From the NCBI RefSeq assembly GCF_001885585.1, contig NZ_LSRP01000046.1, positions 1 through 64,000 of the forward strand: a stretch of DNA of 64,000 nucleotides. The letters run 5' to 3'. The notes beneath the pieces were generated by a model. It was given only the letters and a program-made list of their open reading frames with translations, made no database searches and was not told the origin of the DNA. The position numbers were made by a program, and so were the translations under genes. The DNA is from Pararhizobium antarcticum. Lineage in GTDB: Bacteria > Pseudomonadota > Alphaproteobacteria > Rhizobiales > Rhizobiaceae. Below, piece after piece: positions 9,014 to 17,713 of the stretch. Each line of letters opens with the position of its first letter. Position 1 is the stretch's first letter.

Positions 9014-9589
9014 TCAGAACAGACGGGAGAGGGCCGTCATTTCCTTGTCGCTAAGCGGGGTCAGCATCTCATCGCGGGTCGAGACGGGCGAGAAGCCGAA
9101 GCGCTGGTAGAGTTGCAGCGCGCGGGGGTGGTCGAGGTTGTTGGTCGAGACCTTGACGACCTGGGGATTGTAGCTCCAGGCTGCGTACAGGGTCTGCAAC
9201 AGGAACCATTTTCCGAGACCCAGTCCAAGCGCGTGCTCGAACATGCCGAAATGCGACAGTTCAACCGTATCCTCGTCCAGATGCAGCAGCTCGAAAAAGC
9301 CGGCCGGAGCGCCATTAACAGAGATCACGGAGACGGAATTGCGCTTATCGTGCAAAACCTTGCTCAGGGCTTCGTCGTCGAGCCGGAGGCGATCGACCCA
9401 ATTCCAGCGCCGGCCAACCTGCAGATACAGAAAGCGGTAGAAGGGCAGCGGGATTTCGGGCACCCGCATGATCGCGGTCTGGATATTGATCGGCACAGGC
9501 AGGCTCTGCTTGGGCGGTGCCGTCATTTCCAGTTCGGTAATGTGGACCGCGATGGGTTCCGGTGTCTTGCGCATAGCCATTTCGATCAT
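9014..9589 (-). CDS. GNAT-family N-acetyltransferase
   Basis: 191 residues. The acetyl-CoA-binding motif A is visible as ELSHFGMFEHALGLGLGKWF (Q/R-x-x-G-x-G/A-like), and motif B follows as LDHPRALQLYQRFGFSP with the usual late Tyr. The N-terminal 40 residues are specific to this subgroup. The substrate is unknown. Its start overlaps the sseA stop (ATGA at 9586-9589), so it is co-transcribed with, and probably translationally coupled to, the sulfurtransferase. Confidence 0.85.
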   Translation of the reverse strand: MIEMAMRKTPEPIAVHITELEMTAPPKQSLPVPINIQTAIMRVPEIPLPFYRFLYLQVGRRWNWVDRLRLDDEALSKVLHDKRNSVSVISVNGAPAGFFELLHLDEDTVELSHFGMFEHALGLGLGKWFLLQTLYAAWSYNPQVVKVSTNNLDHPRALQLYQRFGFSPVSTRDEMLTPLSDKEMTALSRLF

Positions 9590-10440
9590 TCTTTCCCGGT
9601 AACGACAGCCGTATCGGGTTTGCTACCCCATTCCGACCAGGAGCCATCGTAAAGCGTATTGTTTGTATGGCCAAGCGATTGCAGCGCCAGCGAGATGATA
9701 GCCGCCGTCACGCCGGAGCCGCAGGTCGTAACCACAGGCCTGGAGAGATCAATGCCGGCGGCCTCGATCGTGCTGCGCAACTCTTCCAGAGACTTGAGTT
9801 TCCCGCCCTTTGAAAACACCCCTAACGGCAGGCTCCTGGCACCCGGCATATGCCCGGAGCGCATGCCGGCGCGCGGTTCGGCTTCGTCGCCGGTAAATCG
9901 TCCGACACCACGCGCATCGGCAATCTGCCGATCTCCGGATGCGATGATCGCCGACATTTCCTGAAATCCGGTCACGGCTGCGGGATCGAACACGGGTGTG
10001 AATGTTGCCGGAGCAGGCGCGGGAACCTCGGTGGTGACCGGCCGGCCTTCTGAATTCCAGCCATCCATGCCGCCATCGAGGACGAAGACATTTTTTGCCC
10101 CCATGGTGCGCAGGCTCCACCAGACGCGGGGAGCAGTAAAGATGCCAGGGCCATCATAGACGACGATCGTGTCCGTATCGCTGATGCCGAGGGCACCAAC
10201 GGCCTGGGCAAAAATATCAGGCGCGGGCAGGGTGTGCGGCAGGCCGCTCGTCAGATCGGCGATCGTGTCCTGGTCGAAGAACACGGCGCCGGGAATGTGA
10301 GCCATGGCATATTCCGCCCTCGGATCGCGGTTTTGTGCCGGAAGGTACCAGGAGGCATCGACGATCTTGACAGCTGGATCATCCAGCCGCTGCTCCAGCC
10401 AATCGGGCGAAACGACGAAGGCGCTGGTGGTGTCGGGCAT
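9586..10440 (-). CDS. sseA: 3-mercaptopyruvate sulfurtransferase
   Basis: 284 residues in two rhodanese domains. The active-site loop in the second domain reads CGSGVTAAI. The CG[ST]GVTA form marks mercaptopyruvate sulfurtransferases, whereas thiosulfate enzymes have CRKGVTA. The first, inactive domain carries IVDASWYLPAQNRDPRAEY and HIPGAVFFDQD. It transfers sulfur from 3-mercaptopyruvate to thiol or cyanide acceptors in the cytoplasm. It sits between an alanyl-tRNA editing gene and the GNAT gene in a minus-strand run that begins with cysK, so the neighbourhood is one of cysteine and sulfur handling. Confidence 0.95.
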   Translation of the reverse strand: MPDTTSAFVVSPDWLEQRLDDPAVKIVDASWYLPAQNRDPRAEYAMAHIPGAVFFDQDTIADLTSGLPHTLPAPDIFAQAVGALGISDTDTIVVYDGPGIFTAPRVWWSLRTMGAKNVFVLDGGMDGWNSEGRPVTTEVPAPAPATFTPVFDPAAVTGFQEMSAIIASGDRQIADARGVGRFTGDEAEPRAGMRSGHMPGARSLPLGVFSKGGKLKSLEELRSTIEAAGIDLSRPVVTTCGSGVTAAIISLALQSLGHTNNTLYDGSWSEWGSKPDTAVVTGKE

Positions 10441-10455
10441 GCTGCAAATCTCCAG

Positions 10456-11208
10456 TCAGAGGACGGCGGTTTCGGGCTTGCCGAACCGGATGCGGAAGCG
10501 GCGGTTCTCCTTGCCCTTCTTCTCGATCCTGGCAATGAAGATTTCGCCGACTTCCTGTGTTTCGGACACATGGGTGCCGCCGCAGGGCTGGCTGTCGATC
10601 GCGGCGTTTTCGCCGATGCAGACGAGACTGACCCGGCCAAGGCCGACCGGTGGGCGGACGTTCTTGGATTTGACGATGCCTGGATTGGCCATCAACTCGG
10701 CATCGGTGATCCATTGCAGGTAGACAGGATGGTTGGCATTCACCAGGCTCATCATATCGGCGGTGACGCTATCCTTGTCGATTGTCTCACCCATGTCGAA
10801 ATCGACACGGCTTTCTTCTTCGCCAACGGCAGCCCCGGTGATCGGGTAGGGACAGACGACAGACAGAAGATGGCAGGCGGTGTGCATGCGCATCAGGCGG
10901 TAGCGGCGGGTCCAATCGACGTGCAGGACGAGCTTTTCGCCGATGTCGGGGACAGGCTGCGCATCGGCCGGGACATGGAGGATGACGTCCTTGGTATCGC
11001 CGTGCCGCGTGCTTGCGATCTCGATTCGGCTGCCGTCGGCGCGCTCTAAAAATCCGCTATCGCCCGGTTGGCCACCGGACGTCGCGTAGAAGCAGGTCTG
11101 GTCGAGGACGATGCCGCCATCCGCGATAACTGCCGTGACGATTGCTTCCGTTGTCGAGAGATAAAAATCATTACGGAACAGGGCAATCGTCGGCAGTGTC
11201 ATGGTCAT
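10456..11208 (-). CDS. Alanyl-tRNA editing protein (AlaX type)
   Basis: 250 residues, resembling the editing half of alanyl-tRNA synthetase. The zinc ligands are both present: HTACH (HxxxH) and CGGTH (CxxxH). The N-terminal part reads TCFYATSGGQPGDSGFL, the standard AlaX entry. It hydrolyses Ser-tRNA(Ala) or Gly-tRNA(Ala) in trans. The length fits AlaX-M. It lies 15 bases upstream of sseA and one base downstream of cysK, so all three probably share one mRNA. Confidence 0.92.
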   Translation of the reverse strand: MTMTLPTIALFRNDFYLSTTEAIVTAVIADGGIVLDQTCFYATSGGQPGDSGFLERADGSRIEIASTRHGDTKDVILHVPADAQPVPDIGEKLVLHVDWTRRYRLMRMHTACHLLSVVCPYPITGAAVGEEESRVDFDMGETIDKDSVTADMMSLVNANHPVYLQWITDAELMANPGIVKSKNVRPPVGLGRVSLVCIGENAAIDSQPCGGTHVSETQEVGEIFIARIEKKGKENRRFRIRFGKPETAVL

Positions 11209-11209
11209 G

Positions 11210-12250
11210 CTATCCAGCGGGTTCGTAGGGCACGGAAATATCGGACGTTCTGCTCAACCAGGCCGGAACCGGCAGGCCCTTGGACGTCAGGAATGCCGGG
11301 TTGAACAGTTTTGACTGATAGCGGTTACCATAATCACAGAGGATCGTCACGATGGTATGTCCGGGTCCCAGATCTTTTGCGAGGCGAATGGCGCCGGCGA
11401 TATTGATGCCCGAGGAGCCACCCACGCAGATGCCCTCGTTCTCGATCAGGTCGAAGACCAACGGGATCGCTTCGCTGTCGGGGATCTGGTAGGAAAAGTC
11501 CGGGGTGAAGCCTTCAAGGTTGGCGGTGATCCGCCCCTGGCCGATGCCCTCGGTGATCGATCCACCGGAGGATTTGAGTTCGCCGGCGCTGTAGAAGTTG
11601 TGAAGTGCCGCACCATCGGGATCCGCAAGGCCGATCTTGATATTCGGGTTGCGCGCCTTCAGGCCATCAGAAACACCGGCAAGCGTGCCGCCGGAACCGA
11701 CGGCGCAGATGAAGCCATCGACCTTGCCGTCGGTATCGCGCCAGATCTCCGGTGCCGTGGTTTCGACATGGGCTTCGCGATTGGCAATATTGTCGAACTG
11801 GTTTGCCCAGATCGCCCCCTTCGGTTCCGTCTTCGCCAGTTGCGCGGCGAGTCGGCCGGAAAGCTTCACGTAGTTGTTCGGATTGCGGTAGGGGACCGCC
11901 GGAACCTCGACGAGTTCCGCGCCGAGCAGACGCAACGCATCCTTCTTTTCCTGGCTCTGGGTTTCCGGAATGACGATCACGGTGCGATACCCCAGCGCCT
12001 GCGCAACGAGCGCGAGGCCGATACCGGTATTGCCGGCCGTTCCCTCGACAATCACGCCGCCGGGCTGCAGCGCACCGGTCTTTTCCGCGTGGCGTATGAT
12101 CGAAAGTGCCGCACGATCCTTGACCGACTGGCCCGGATTGAGGAATTCGGCCTTGCCGAGAATCGTGCAGCCCGAGACCTCCGACGCGCCCTTGAGACGA
12201 ATCAACGGCGTGTTGCCGATGGCATCGAGAACGCTTGGCAGAACGGACAT
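11210..12250 (-). CDS. cysK: Cysteine synthase A (O-acetylserine sulfhydrylase)
   Basis: 346 residues starting MSVLPSVLDAIGNTPLIRL; the frame stays open upstream, but this is the family start and a GAGG-type site precedes it. The PLP lysine lies in NPGQSVKDRAAL, the substrate loop is EGTAGNTGIGLAL, and the cofactor phosphate loop is GSGGTLAGV. It makes L-cysteine from O-acetyl-L-serine and sulfide. About 20-30 extra C-terminal residues follow the usual end, as in other rhizobial CysK proteins. First gene of the minus-strand run cysK-alaX-sseA-GNAT. Confidence 0.93.
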   Translation of the reverse strand: MSVLPSVLDAIGNTPLIRLKGASEVSGCTILGKAEFLNPGQSVKDRAALSIIRHAEKTGALQPGGVIVEGTAGNTGIGLALVAQALGYRTVIVIPETQSQEKKDALRLLGAELVEVPAVPYRNPNNYVKLSGRLAAQLAKTEPKGAIWANQFDNIANREAHVETTAPEIWRDTDGKVDGFICAVGSGGTLAGVSDGLKARNPNIKIGLADPDGAALHNFYSAGELKSSGGSITEGIGQGRITANLEGFTPDFSYQIPDSEAIPLVFDLIENEGICVGGSSGINIAGAIRLAKDLGPGHTIVTILCDYGNRYQSKLFNPAFLTSKGLPVPAWLSRTSDISVPYEPAG

Positions 12251-12486
12251 GGAAGAAACCTCGTGTTTGTGGCTGCTGGACCGGCCGGATGTCGCCCCAG
12301 GGCAGATCTGTCTGTCGATCGAAGAGCCGGGCGCGAGCACTTTGCCCACCCTGATCGACGAACAGCGTTAGATTGCCGTGTTTTCGGCTTGCCGACCATA
12401 CAAGACAAGAAATAGTGTTTTAACAGAACGGCTCCGCAGATAAAAATTGACCACAACGGGATGAAGCGCAGGTTTCTTCACCGGTG

Positions 12487-12515
12487 TGATCCAAGTCTTG
12501 CGCAAAGTCGTAGGA
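12487..12515 (+). promoter_or_regulatory. RpoE (ECF11)-type promoter upstream of the ChrR-like gene
   Basis: TGATCC (12487-12492), then 16 bases, then CGTAGGA (12509-12515). The same TGATCC-N16-CGTA arrangement lies in front of the photolyase operon at 20574-20548. It matches the promoter type of sigma factors controlled by ChrR in alphaproteobacteria, as I recall it. Roughly 50 bases of leader separate it from the ATG at 12571. Confidence 0.65.
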
Positions 12516-12570
12516 CAACGCAAGCAGGCAGCGGCTGAGACGAGACCGCAGGAAACAGGATTTGCAGCCC

Positions 12571-13221
12571 ATGGCAGGCGATGATTTGAACACGGTGGAT
12601 GCGCTGATCGCGCATTACGCGGCCGGGATCCTTCCGGAACCCGCGCGCGTTCTGGTTGCCGCGCATCTCGAGATCCAGGCCGTCAACCGCCCGAAGCTTC
12701 TTGCCTTCGAAACACTCGCCGGTGATCTCCTGGAAAAGATAGAGCCCGCCCCTATGGCGTCAAGGGAAAGCCGTCTGGAGGAGATCTTTCTTTCGAAGGT
12801 CGATACGAGCCAGCGGGCAGAGCGACCGGCGCGGCCGAAAAATGCGCTTTTGCCGCCGTCTTTGCGCGACTTTGTCGGTTTTGAAGCCGAGGATATTCCC
12901 TGGAAAACCAAGCTGCCGGGTTTCAAGGAGTATATCGTCGGTGATTTCGACGGCTTTGAAGTGAGTTTTTTCTGGATACGCCCCGGACGTGCCGTGCCGG
13001 CACACACCCACAAGGGCTGCGAGTTTTCGCTGGTCCTCGATGGTGCTTTCCAGGACGCGCGCGGCCGTTATGGACCGGGCGATATCTCGGTTGCGGATGA
13101 CAGCGTCGATCACCGGCCGATCGCCGAGAACGATCGCCCCTGCATCGGATTTGCCGTCGTCGACGCGCCGCTGAAGCTCACCGGCTCTTTGCGGCAAATG
13201 ATCGGCGACCTGATCGGCTAA
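12571..13221 (+). CDS. ChrR-like cupin protein (anti-sigma-factor family, zinc cysteines missing)
   Basis: 216 residues from the ATG at 12571, which has AGGA ten bases upstream; a TTG at 12562 is also in frame. The N-terminal anti-sigma part (LIAHYAAGILPEPARVLVAAHLE) aligns by eye with ChrR, and the C-terminal part is a cupin with HTHKGCEFSLVLDG and a later GDISVADDSVDHRP. ChrR holds an ECF sigma factor (RpoE) inactive until singlet oxygen. The anti-sigma domain normally ends in HxxxCxxC; here the same place reads HLEIQAVN, so both Cys are absent while the cupin ligands remain. No sigma gene is adjacent. It may be a paralogue with altered zinc binding rather than the true anti-sigma factor. 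Confidence 0.75.
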   Translation: MAGDDLNTVDALIAHYAAGILPEPARVLVAAHLEIQAVNRPKLLAFETLAGDLLEKIEPAPMASRESRLEEIFLSKVDTSQRAERPARPKNALLPPSLRDFVGFEAEDIPWKTKLPGFKEYIVGDFDGFEVSFFWIRPGRAVPAHTHKGCEFSLVLDGAFQDARGRYGPGDISVADDSVDHRPIAENDRPCIGFAVVDAPLKLTGSLRQMIGDLIG

Positions 13222-13288
13222 CAGCGGAACAATGCCTGCGTTGAGGCGTCTTTCCGGCAGCAGCCAAGCAAAACAGCAAGGACGTTCC

Positions 13289-14152
13289 ATGAGCGACTAT
13301 ATCGCACGCCCGGACCATGGGCTCGCCTGGGTAACCGGCGCAAGTTCCGGCATTGGACGGGCTCTCGCGCTGCGGCTCGTAAGGGACGGATATGCAGTCG
13401 TCGCAACGGCGCGCGATCACGACAAGCTGGTCGCCCTGCAGCACGAGGCGCAGGGCCAGACGCGCGGAACGGCGTCCGGGCGGATCATCGTGCTCGATGG
13501 CGACGTGACGGACCCGCGCGACATGGAGCGTATCCTCTCGGCCATCGAATATGATCACGGACAGCTTTGCCTCGTCGTCCTGAATGCCGGCGTCTATCTG
13601 CCAGTGCATGGCGAGGACTTGCAACGCGACGATTTCGAAAAGACCTTTGCCGTGAACCTGCACGGCGTCGTGAACTGTCTTTTGCCAGCGATCCGGCACA
13701 TGAAGGCAAATGGAAAAGGCGGGCAGGTGGCCCTGGTCTCGTCGGTCACGGGCTATGCGGGACTGCCGACAAGTGCTGCCTACGGCGCGACCAAGGCCGC
13801 ATTGATCAACATGGCGGAAAGCCTGAAATTCGACCTCGACAAGATCGGCATCCGCATCCAGATCATCAATCCGGGCTTTGTCGAAACACCGGCAACGGCG
13901 CAGAACGCCTTCGCCATGCCCGCTCTCATCAGCCCCGCCGAAGCGGCCGACCGGATTGCCGACGGGCTGACATCGAAGGCTTTCGAGATCACCTTTCCGA
14001 AACGCTTCACCTATGCCCTGAAATTGCTGCGTCTCTTGCCCTATCCCGCCTATTTCTGGCTGATCAACCGCGCCACGGGTTGGAAAAAACGCCCGTTGCA
14101 GACCCATGGTCCTGGCGTGGACAAATCCGATAAGGGTCAGTCCGAAGACTGA
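13289..14152 (+). CDS. Short-chain dehydrogenase/reductase
   Basis: 287 residues starting MSDYIARPDHGLAWVTG, preceded by AAGGACG. The Rossmann glycine motif is TGASSGIGRALAL, followed by LNAGVY (NAG), the catalytic Ser in ALVSSVTGYAG, and Tyr-x-x-x-Lys in AAYGATKAALINM. The C-terminal part has a hydrophobic LLRLLPYPAYFWLI stretch that could touch the membrane. The substrate is unknown. It is 67 bases behind the ChrR-like gene and probably in its operon. Singlet-oxygen regulons of related bacteria contain an SDR gene in the same gene group. Confidence 0.88.
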   Translation: MSDYIARPDHGLAWVTGASSGIGRALALRLVRDGYAVVATARDHDKLVALQHEAQGQTRGTASGRIIVLDGDVTDPRDMERILSAIEYDHGQLCLVVLNAGVYLPVHGEDLQRDDFEKTFAVNLHGVVNCLLPAIRHMKANGKGGQVALVSSVTGYAGLPTSAAYGATKAALINMAESLKFDLDKIGIRIQIINPGFVETPATAQNAFAMPALISPAEAADRIADGLTSKAFEITFPKRFTYALKLLRLLPYPAYFWLINRATGWKKRPLQTHGPGVDKSDKGQSED

Positions 14153-15483
14153 ATGCGTGTCCGCAACTGCGCCTGCATGGTTTCGTCGATCGGGAAATTC
14201 CACATCAGTGCAACGGCTGCCAGCTTCAGTGCGACGGGGATCCACGCATAGATCACCGCCAGAGCCAGCAGCGAGCCTGCCGCATTGACCGCCTGCGGCG
14301 CTGGATCGAAGCCGACGAAGGCGAGGAGCGGCAGTACCAGGCCTGCTCCGACGGCCAGCGAAAGCTTGGTCGCCAGCCCCCAGGCCGCGAAATAGAAGCC
14401 ACTGCGTTGGTCGCCTGACGACGCTGTATCCGCGTCGATGACATCCGCCTGGATCGATGGCGGCAATGCCAGATCGAAACCCAGCAGAAGCCCTGTTGCC
14501 GCGCAGACCAGCGCGAACGGCACCAGCGCACCGGCCGGAAGGAAGGGTGCCACAGCAAAGATCAGGCAAGCGAGGAGCATGGCAAAGCACCAGGCGCGAT
14601 GCTTGCCGAGACGACGCGCGACGAGCGTGGCCAGCGGCACGCCGGCAATGCCGCAAAGGAAATACAGAAACAGAAGCGGCCCGCGCATCTCCGGCAATTC
14701 TAGGCGTGCGGACACAAAGTAGAGAAACAGCGTCGCAGGAATACCATTGGCAAATCCGTTGAGGAAGAAGGCCGCGATCAGCCGCAGGAAGGGCCGGTTC
14801 TGGCCCAGCAGAGCCAGTGCCTCACCGAGTGCGAGCCGCTTGACCGTTGCGTCGCGCGGCTCAGGCACGATGAAGACGGCCATGCTGCCGAAAACGAGAA
14901 GCAGGACGGCGACGGTGACGCCAAGGGCTGCCAGTCCGGAAAATCCCTTTTCCTCGAATCCGATCGCAAACGGCAGGACGATGGCGATCAGCGTACCAAC
15001 CAGGGTCAACGCCTCTCGGACCGCAGTCAGCGCCGTGCGCCCGTGATAGTCGGACACCAGTTCTGCCCCCCAGGCGGCATAGGGAACGGTTGCCAGCGTA
15101 AAGGCGAGCGAAATCGCCATGCCCCAGACGGCAAGCCAGCCGAGCCCCGCATCGGCCGGCGGCCAGTACAACATCAGGGCCGACAGAGACGCGACAGGAA
15201 GCGACAGCAGGAACAGCAGCCGGCGACGGCCGAAGCTCGGCTGGATGCGGTCCGCGACATAGCCCGTCAACGGATCGGTCAGGGCATCGAACAGGCGGAT
15301 CACCAGCAGCACCCAGCCGACGGCAGCGATCGGAAGGCCGAGCGTTTCGGTATAATAGGTCGGCACCAGGGCATAAAGCGGCAGGCCCAGCGCTGCCAGC
15401 GGCGCGGCCGGCAGGGCATAGGCAAAAAGGACCGGGCGGCTGATGCGGCCACCGGGGCCATTGCCGTCATGCGGTCTATTCAT
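14137..15483 (-). CDS. MFS transporter of the GPH (sugar:cation symporter) type
   Basis: 448 residues from MNRPHDGNG; the start overlaps the preceding gene's stop by eight bases (ATGAATAG). About twelve hydrophobic segments run the whole length. The loop DALTDPLTGYVADRIQPSFGRRR is split here only by description: its DxxxDPLxGxxxDR core is the GPH-family signature. The substrate is unknown; the lipid-linked context suggests a lysophospholipid or fatty-acid-related solute rather than a sugar. The last gene of the photolyase operon, it overlaps the convergent SDR gene by 16 bases at its 3' end. Confidence 0.85.
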   Translation of the reverse strand: MNRPHDGNGPGGRISRPVLFAYALPAAPLAALGLPLYALVPTYYTETLGLPIAAVGWVLLVIRLFDALTDPLTGYVADRIQPSFGRRRLLFLLSLPVASLSALMLYWPPADAGLGWLAVWGMAISLAFTLATVPYAAWGAELVSDYHGRTALTAVREALTLVGTLIAIVLPFAIGFEEKGFSGLAALGVTVAVLLLVFGSMAVFIVPEPRDATVKRLALGEALALLGQNRPFLRLIAAFFLNGFANGIPATLFLYFVSARLELPEMRGPLLFLYFLCGIAGVPLATLVARRLGKHRAWCFAMLLACLIFAVAPFLPAGALVPFALVCAATGLLLGFDLALPPSIQADVIDADTASSGDQRSGFYFAAWGLATKLSLAVGAGLVLPLLAFVGFDPAPQAVNAAGSLLALAVIYAWIPVALKLAAVALMWNFPIDETMQAQLRTRIQSSD

Positions 15484-16729
15484 AGACGACCTGTCTGACG
15501 TCGATGTTGCGGGCGCGGAACCCGGCCTCGCAATAGAACAGGTAGAATTCCCAGAGCCGCTTGAACCTGTTGTCGAAGCCGAGCGGTTCGATCCGGTCCC
15601 AGACGGACCAGAAGCGCTCGCGCCACTCCGCCAGCGTGCGGGCATAGTCGAGGCCGAAGCCGAAGTCGGCACTCATCTTCAGTCCGACCTTGCGGCCGAG
15701 ATCAACGAGATGCTCGCGTGTCGGCAACATGCCGCCGGGAAAAACGTATTTCTGGATGAAATCCGGATTGTCCCGGTATTCCTGATAGGATTCCGGCTTG
15801 ATCGTGATGATCTGCAAGCCGGCCTTGCCACCGGGTTTCAGGCAGCGCTGGACTTGCGAAAAATAGGTTGGCCAGTATTTTTCGCCGACCGCTTCGAACA
15901 TCTCGATGGACACGATCCGGTCGTACTGGCCGGTCTCGTCGCGATAATCCTGGAACTTGATATCGACCTTGTCGGAAAGACCGGCCTTCTGCATCCGCTC
16001 CGTCGCAAAATCCAGCTGCTCGCGGCTGATGGTGAGGCCCGTAACCCTGCAGCCGATCTCGCTTGCGGCATATTCGGCAAAACCGCCCCAGCCACAGCCG
16101 ATTTCGAGCACATGATCGCTCGCGCGAATGCCGGCGGCCTCGGCCAGCGCCTTGTATTTCGCCCGCTGGGCCGACTGAAGATCATTGGCGCCCGTCGCGA
16201 ACAAGGCCGACGAGTAGGTCATGCTCGGATCAAGCCACTCGCGGTAGAAGGCATTGCCGAGGTCGTAATGGGCGGAGATATTGCGTTTCGAGCCCGACTT
16301 CGTATTGGCGTTCATCCAGTGGCGGAATTTTTCGACCAAAAGGAAGAAACCACGCGCACCATTGGCAAAATTCCGGCCCACCTCGGCATTGACAAGAAAC
16401 AGTTCAAGGAAAGCCCCGACATCCGGGCTGTCCCAGTCGCCGTCCATGTAGCTCTCCGCCACCGCGATCGTGCCACCGGTGAGGGCGCGCTGCGGAAGGT
16501 TCCAGTTGTGCAGCGTGATGCTGGCCGAAGGTCCGTGCACCTTGCCCTTGATCAGCACGGTCCGCCCGTCCGGCAGGGTCAGCTTCAGCGAACCGCTCTG
16601 CATGTGCACAAGCCCCCGCAGCACCATCTGCGCCTTTGCGGGCAAGCCTTTGATGATGCGCGAAATATTGTCTGCCGAAAGCCGCTCGGCATCCTTCGGC
16701 TCGGAATAACACGTGTCTGCTGTGCTCAT
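15476..16729 (-). CDS. Cyclopropane-fatty-acyl-phospholipid synthase family methyltransferase
   Basis: 417 residues from MSTADTCYSEPKDAE (AGGACC upstream; the frame is open seven codons further). The SAM-binding motif is VLEIGCGWGGFAEYAASE. Family landmarks include SAHYDLGNAFYREWLD before it and IVSIEMFEAVGEKYWPTYF after it, and a YVFPGGMLPT stretch follows. It methylates an unsaturated acyl chain on membrane phospholipid, giving a cyclopropane or branched methyl product. In the singlet-oxygen regulon of Rhodobacter a related enzyme takes part in methylated or furan fatty acid formation. With DUF1365 and the flavin oxidoreductase upstream, a lipid-modification job is likely. Confidence 0.9.
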   Translation of the reverse strand: MSTADTCYSEPKDAERLSADNISRIIKGLPAKAQMVLRGLVHMQSGSLKLTLPDGRTVLIKGKVHGPSASITLHNWNLPQRALTGGTIAVAESYMDGDWDSPDVGAFLELFLVNAEVGRNFANGARGFFLLVEKFRHWMNANTKSGSKRNISAHYDLGNAFYREWLDPSMTYSSALFATGANDLQSAQRAKYKALAEAAGIRASDHVLEIGCGWGGFAEYAASEIGCRVTGLTISREQLDFATERMQKAGLSDKVDIKFQDYRDETGQYDRIVSIEMFEAVGEKYWPTYFSQVQRCLKPGGKAGLQIITIKPESYQEYRDNPDFIQKYVFPGGMLPTREHLVDLGRKVGLKMSADFGFGLDYARTLAEWRERFWSVWDRIEPLGFDNRFKRLWEFYLFYCEAGFRARNIDVRQVVYE

Positions 16730-16771
16730 ACAACGGTCCTCAGCAATCATTGCTCGTGGCGCAAATTAAAC

Positions 16772-17713
16772 TCATTCCGCCGGGTCACCAAGGAGGGTGT
16801 CACCGGTGTAGCGCGGATGCCGCAGGGAACGGCCAAGATCCTGCAGGCCTTTTGGCGTGTCGCTGTCGTCCAGCGGCGCGCGTCTGTCATTCTTCCAGAC
16901 ACTCACCGGTTCCGGTGCTGCAGGTCGCGGGACATAACGCGCGCCCTTGATCCAAAGTTTCAGGGCCTGCCAATGGATCCCCGCAACGATCTTGATTGTA
17001 AGATGCGGAATTTGCGCGACAAGCCGTAAAATTCCCCGTGTATTCAATGGGCGACGCTTGCCGGAGAACGTGGCTGCCAGAAGCGGCCCATCCGCATCCG
17101 TTTCCAGGATCCGCCAGCGGATTTCCGCACCGGGCGGCAACATACGAAAATGATAGCGCATCGCCATCGGCATGAAGGGTGAGACGTAGAACAGCTTGTC
17201 GCATTGCTGGCGGATCCCGGCCGCGCTAGCCTGTCCTGAAGCAACGGGGCACACATAGGTGTGGCGCTCGCCGAAGGTATTGCGCACCTCGTAAATCATT
17301 GCAATCACAGCGCCCTCTGCGTCATAGGCGTAGTAGACAGCGAGCGGATTGAAAACGCGACCGAGAATGCGCGGATAACAGGCAAGCAGAATGCGGGCAG
17401 GCGGCGCAGAGAGACCGGCCGTTTCCAGAAGCGCATCGGCATAGCTGCGCAGCGAACACCCCTTCAGACCCGTATGATCCTTCTCGTGAAAGGACAGGAG
17501 ATTGAAGCGGTTGACCGAAAAAACTCCGCTCATGTGACCGGCATCATCAAGCCTGTCGAGATCGATCAGCAGCGAAAACACACTGTAGTTGAAACGATGC
17601 CCCATCGGCTTCATGCGCTGATGCATGACCTGACCCGCGTAAAGAACCGCAGCCTCGCCGGAGGGCGGACCGTTGGCTTGCCTGTCGGCGCCGTGTGCAG
17701 GTCTCAGTTGCAT
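16772..17713 (-). CDS. DUF1365 protein
   Basis: 313 residues. The DUF1365 hallmarks are GQVMHQRMKPMGHRFNYSVF near the start, RVFNPLAVYYAYD, IYEVRNTFGERHTYVCPV and KLFYVSPFMPMAMRYHFR. It is found almost always next to an FAD-dependent amine-oxidase-like protein and a Cfa-like methyltransferase, exactly as here, and is thought to act in fatty-acid modification. The biochemistry is not established from sequence. Its ATG (17711-17713) directly abuts the stop of the upstream flavin oxidoreductase gene, indicating tight coupling. Confidence 0.9.
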   Translation of the reverse strand: MQLRPAHGADRQANGPPSGEAAVLYAGQVMHQRMKPMGHRFNYSVFSLLIDLDRLDDAGHMSGVFSVNRFNLLSFHEKDHTGLKGCSLRSYADALLETAGLSAPPARILLACYPRILGRVFNPLAVYYAYDAEGAVIAMIYEVRNTFGERHTYVCPVASGQASAAGIRQQCDKLFYVSPFMPMAMRYHFRMLPPGAEIRWRILETDADGPLLAATFSGKRRPLNTRGILRLVAQIPHLTIKIVAGIHWQALKLWIKGARYVPRPAAPEPVSVWKNDRRAPLDDSDTPKGLQDLGRSLRHPRYTGDTLLGDPAE

